Shown piece after piece: positions 62,219 to 64,000 of a stretch of 64,000 nucleotides of DNA; positions within the stretch are counted from its first letter, which is position 1; every line of letters begins with the position of its first letter. This DNA comes from Clostridium jeddahitimonense (GTDB lineage: Bacteria; Bacillota; Clostridia; Clostridiales; Clostridiaceae). The stretch is from positions 979,005-1,043,004 of the forward strand of contig LM994670.1 in the NCBI GenBank assembly GCA_000753455.2, written 5' to 3'. The notes below the pieces were generated by a model that made no database searches, was not told the origin of the DNA, and was given only the letters and a program-made list of their open reading frames with translations. The position numbers and the translations under genes were made by a program.

Positions 62219-62863
62219 ATGATAATTAATGTATTTATAGAAAATAGAAACGAAGATAATGCAAAGTATATGAAAGCTTACATGAAGGATAATTTTGAAT
62301 ATTTAGGTATTAAAACACCATTAAGAAAAGAGTTAGAAAAGGAATTATTAAAAGAAAAATCTAAGGAAGCTTTAATAGATAAAGACTTTGTTAAGATGTT
62401 ATGGAACTATGAATATAGGGAGTTACAGTATGTAGCGCTAGATTATCTTGTAAAACAGAAGAAGAAGCTTCAAAAAGAGGATATTAATTTTATAAAGGAT
62501 CTTATAATTACAAAATCATGGTGGGATACAATTGATTTAATTGCAAGTCATTTAGTTGGGGAGTTATGTAAAAAGTATCCTGAGCTTATTGATGAGTATA
62601 TATTATATTGGAGCAAGGATTCTAATATGTGGCTTAGGAGAACAGCTATCTTAACTCAGCTAAAGTTTAAGAGTGATACAAAAACCGATATATTGGAAAA
62701 AGTAATTCAAGCTAATATTGAAGATGAAGAATTCTTTATAAGAAAAGCTATTGGATGGGTTTTAAGGGAATACTCTAAAACTAATAAGGAATGGGTTAGT
62801 GAGTTTGTAGCTAATAATAGATTAAGTAAATTAAGTGAAAAAGAAGCTAGCAAGTATTTATAA
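62219..62863 (+). CDS. AlkD-like DNA alkylation repair enzyme
   Basis: This 214-residue all-helical HEAT-like DNA glycosylase removes 3- and 7-alkylated purines. Catalytic-groove residues of AlkD have visible counterparts: SWWDTID (Trp101/102 and Asp106), WLRRTAI (Arg140/141) and AIGWVLREY (Trp180). The length and the single-domain layout fit the family. AAGGATG precedes the ATG. It follows the esterase and ends at a strong terminator. Confidence 0.92.
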   Translation: MIINVFIENRNEDNAKYMKAYMKDNFEYLGIKTPLRKELEKELLKEKSKEALIDKDFVKMLWNYEYRELQYVALDYLVKQKKKLQKEDINFIKDLIITKSWWDTIDLIASHLVGELCKKYPELIDEYILYWSKDSNMWLRRTAILTQLKFKSDTKTDILEKVIQANIEDEEFFIRKAIGWVLREYSKTNKEWVSEFVANNRLSKLSEKEASKYL

Positions 62864-62932
62864 AATATATAAGTAAATAATCTATTTGTAATAGAGTATT
62901 GGGTTTAGATAAATATTTAAAAAGTATAATTT

Positions 62933-62974
62933 AGTCAGAATACTAAGTTTATTTAGTAGTATTCTGACTTTTTC
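62933..62974. terminator. Bidirectional terminator between AlkD-like and TIGR04076 genes
   Basis: AGTCAGAATACTA and TAGTATTCTGACT are perfect 13-bp arms followed by TTTTTC on the plus strand and an A/T-rich tract on the other. Confidence 0.88.
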
Positions 62975-63312
62975 TATTTTATAGGCTCATAATTTATAAT
63001 TGATTCTTCATCTGTTCTTTCGATTTTAAAAATTACAGGACGAATACCATCGTTACAAGAGCATATTGCAACCCCTTCTTTATCTATCCAATCGCCGTAG
63101 TAGAAAATATTGCTACCGTGGGATAGTGCAAATACATATTGGTACATAGCTTTCCAGGCTTCATCACATAAACCCTCTGGTTTTGCATAATCTCCATAGA
63201 AAATATCCCCAACTTTATGCATAGGACATTTTCCAAGGTTTTTACATCCGTATTGTTGCGCTAAATCATCATGAAATGTTGTTTTTAAAACTTCAATCTT
63301 ACATTTTTTCAT
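62974..63312 (-). CDS. TIGR04076 family protein
   Basis: This 112-residue soluble protein follows the TIGR04076 pattern: KCKIEVLKTTFHDDLAQQYG at the start, CPMHKVGDIFYGDYAKPEGL, CDEAWKAMYQYVFALSHGSN and a CSCNDGIRPVIFKIER end. The spaced cysteines are conserved in the family and suggest a metal or redox role, which is unproven. It converges with the AlkD-like gene and is divergent from the ClC channel gene. Confidence 0.88.
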   Translation of the reverse strand: MKKCKIEVLKTTFHDDLAQQYGCKNLGKCPMHKVGDIFYGDYAKPEGLCDEAWKAMYQYVFALSHGSNIFYYGDWIDKEGVAICSCNDGIRPVIFKIERTDEESIINYEPIK

Positions 63313-63431
63313 ATCTTAAATACTATTTTTCCCATATACCATGATATTGCAAAAATGTGATATTTTATTTGGGATACAAATTATACTATAGAGGAAAACT
63401 TTACTTAAGAGCAACTTAAGGAGGGGATACA

Positions 63432-64000
63432 TTGGATAAAAACATTGTAAAGCTAGATTTACGGTTAATGCTTAATAGTTTACTTATGGGTGCATTTGTA
63501 GGCTTTTTTACATGGATGTTTTTAGGAATTGTAAATATAGGTATACACTTCATATGGTACACTTTAAAAGATTTTTTTAATATAAAATATTGGACTTTAA
63601 TAGTTGCAAGTATAGGAGGTATTTTAGTTGGAATTACGCAAAAATATTTTGGAGAATACCCCAAATACATGGACCAAACGTTAGAAGAGTTTAAAAAAAG
63701 TAAAAGAGTAGAGTATAAATCGTTAAAGTATTCTATTATAAATTCCTTAACAATACTATTTTTTGGTGCAAGTGTTGGACCGGAGGCTGCACTATCAGGT
63801 ATTGCAGGAGGCATAATTACCTTTGTTGGAGATAAAATGAAAGAACGATTTAAGAAAAAGAACGTTGTTAATCAGTATCCAGATGAGCTAATAGAATATA
63901 GTATGCAAGTTAGTGCTGGGATTATATTTAGAGCACCTTTATTGGGACTATATACGTTAAGTGAAAAAAGTTCAGAAAACAGAGATATAATAAAAAAAAT
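63432..64000 (+). CDS. ClC-family chloride channel or antiporter, 5' part
   Basis: The first 189 codons of a membrane protein that runs off the window. The start is TTG 63432 behind AAGGAGGGG. MLNSLLMGAFVGFFTWMFLG is the first helix, FFGASVGPEAALSGIAGGII contains the ClC selectivity motif GxxxGPE, and ISAGIIFRAP-like VSAGIIFRAPLLG corresponds to the next conserved segment. Whether it is a channel or an H+/anion antiporter depends on residues beyond the window. No other frame is coding here. Confidence 0.85.
   Translation, partial: MDKNIVKLDLRLMLNSLLMGAFVGFFTWMFLGIVNIGIHFIWYTLKDFFNIKYWTLIVASIGGILVGITQKYFGEYPKYMDQTLEEFKKSKRVEYKSLKYSIINSLTILFFGASVGPEAALSGIAGGIITFVGDKMKERFKKKNVVNQYPDELIEYSMQVSAGIIFRAPLLGLYTLSEKSSENRDIIKK

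Noticed and set aside
63416..63814. Minus-strand ORF of 132 codons at the right end
   Set aside because: It is opposite the ClC gene, whose GPE motif and RBS are clear.

Overview
The window is very AT-rich and codes on both strands in a typical Gram-positive manner, with strong AGGAGG-type ribosome binding sites and intrinsic terminators between most genes. Gram-positive polC, feoAB with a FeoB-associated Cys-rich peptide, CarD, YesMN-type two-component genes, GH125 and extracellular flavoproteins all point to an anaerobic low-GC Firmicute, most likely Clostridium sensu stricto (inferred from gene content and codon use). No transposase, integrase, rRNA or CRISPR array is visible.

Layout. 1-9.7 kb: selO (start at the window edge), yaaA, a C11 (clostripain-family) peptidase, polC and an APH-like kinase. 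10-17.7 kb: a YitT membrane protein, a DUF1904 protein, then a five-gene oligopeptide/nickel-type ABC operon ending in an FmdE-family protein, facing a His-rich CsoR-family repressor. 18-25 kb: a ParA-like ATPase with a small partner, a TPR-GAF-GGDEF diguanylate cyclase and a beta-propeller histidine kinase. 25-31 kb: two lipoproteins, one a flavin-dependent extracellular reductase of the fumarate/urocanate reductase type, followed by a YesM/YesN-type two-component pair and a NERD-HRDC protein. 32-38.7 kb: a radical SAM protein, a divergent peptide deformylase, an HD hydrolase, a PplA-like double FMN-binding lipoprotein, an M20 amidohydrolase with a regulator, and two tiny helical proteins. 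39-46.5 kb: recA, then an alpha-mannoside locus (PTS EIIC, GH38, RpiR, GH125). 46.7-49.5 kb: Fur-box-controlled feoA-feoB-FeoB-associated peptide, then tRNA-Gly and tRNA-Val. 49.7-53 kb: an orphan Imm5-like protein, a SIMPL protein and an ABC-F ATPase. 53-57.6 kb is an eroded accessory stretch: a GNAT gene and a decayed copy of it, a broken metallo-beta-lactamase gene, a cluster of a 9-bp motif, and a CarD-like regulator. 57.6-64 kb: a PLD/helicase/DUF3427 protein, DUF2809, an esterase, an AlkD-like glycosylase, a TIGR04076 protein and the start of a ClC channel.

Most interesting. (1) The extracellular reductase and the PplA-like lipoprotein lie 8 kb apart, yet each has a near-perfect Rex operator at its promoter, suggesting an NADH/NAD+-controlled flavin-based extracellular electron-transfer or respiration module. 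(2) A palindromic repeat of about 61 bp sits in frame inside the ABC ATPase gene, with a second copy in the leader of the ABC-F gene. (3) That ABC-F leader holds an intrinsic terminator overlapping a 32-codon upstream ORF, the layout of antibiotic-responsive attenuation. (4) About eleven copies of GGTAACRAG/CTYGTTACC in 310 bp of non-coding DNA look like a relic origin or operator array. (5) A strong terminator-like hairpin lies in the recA leader.
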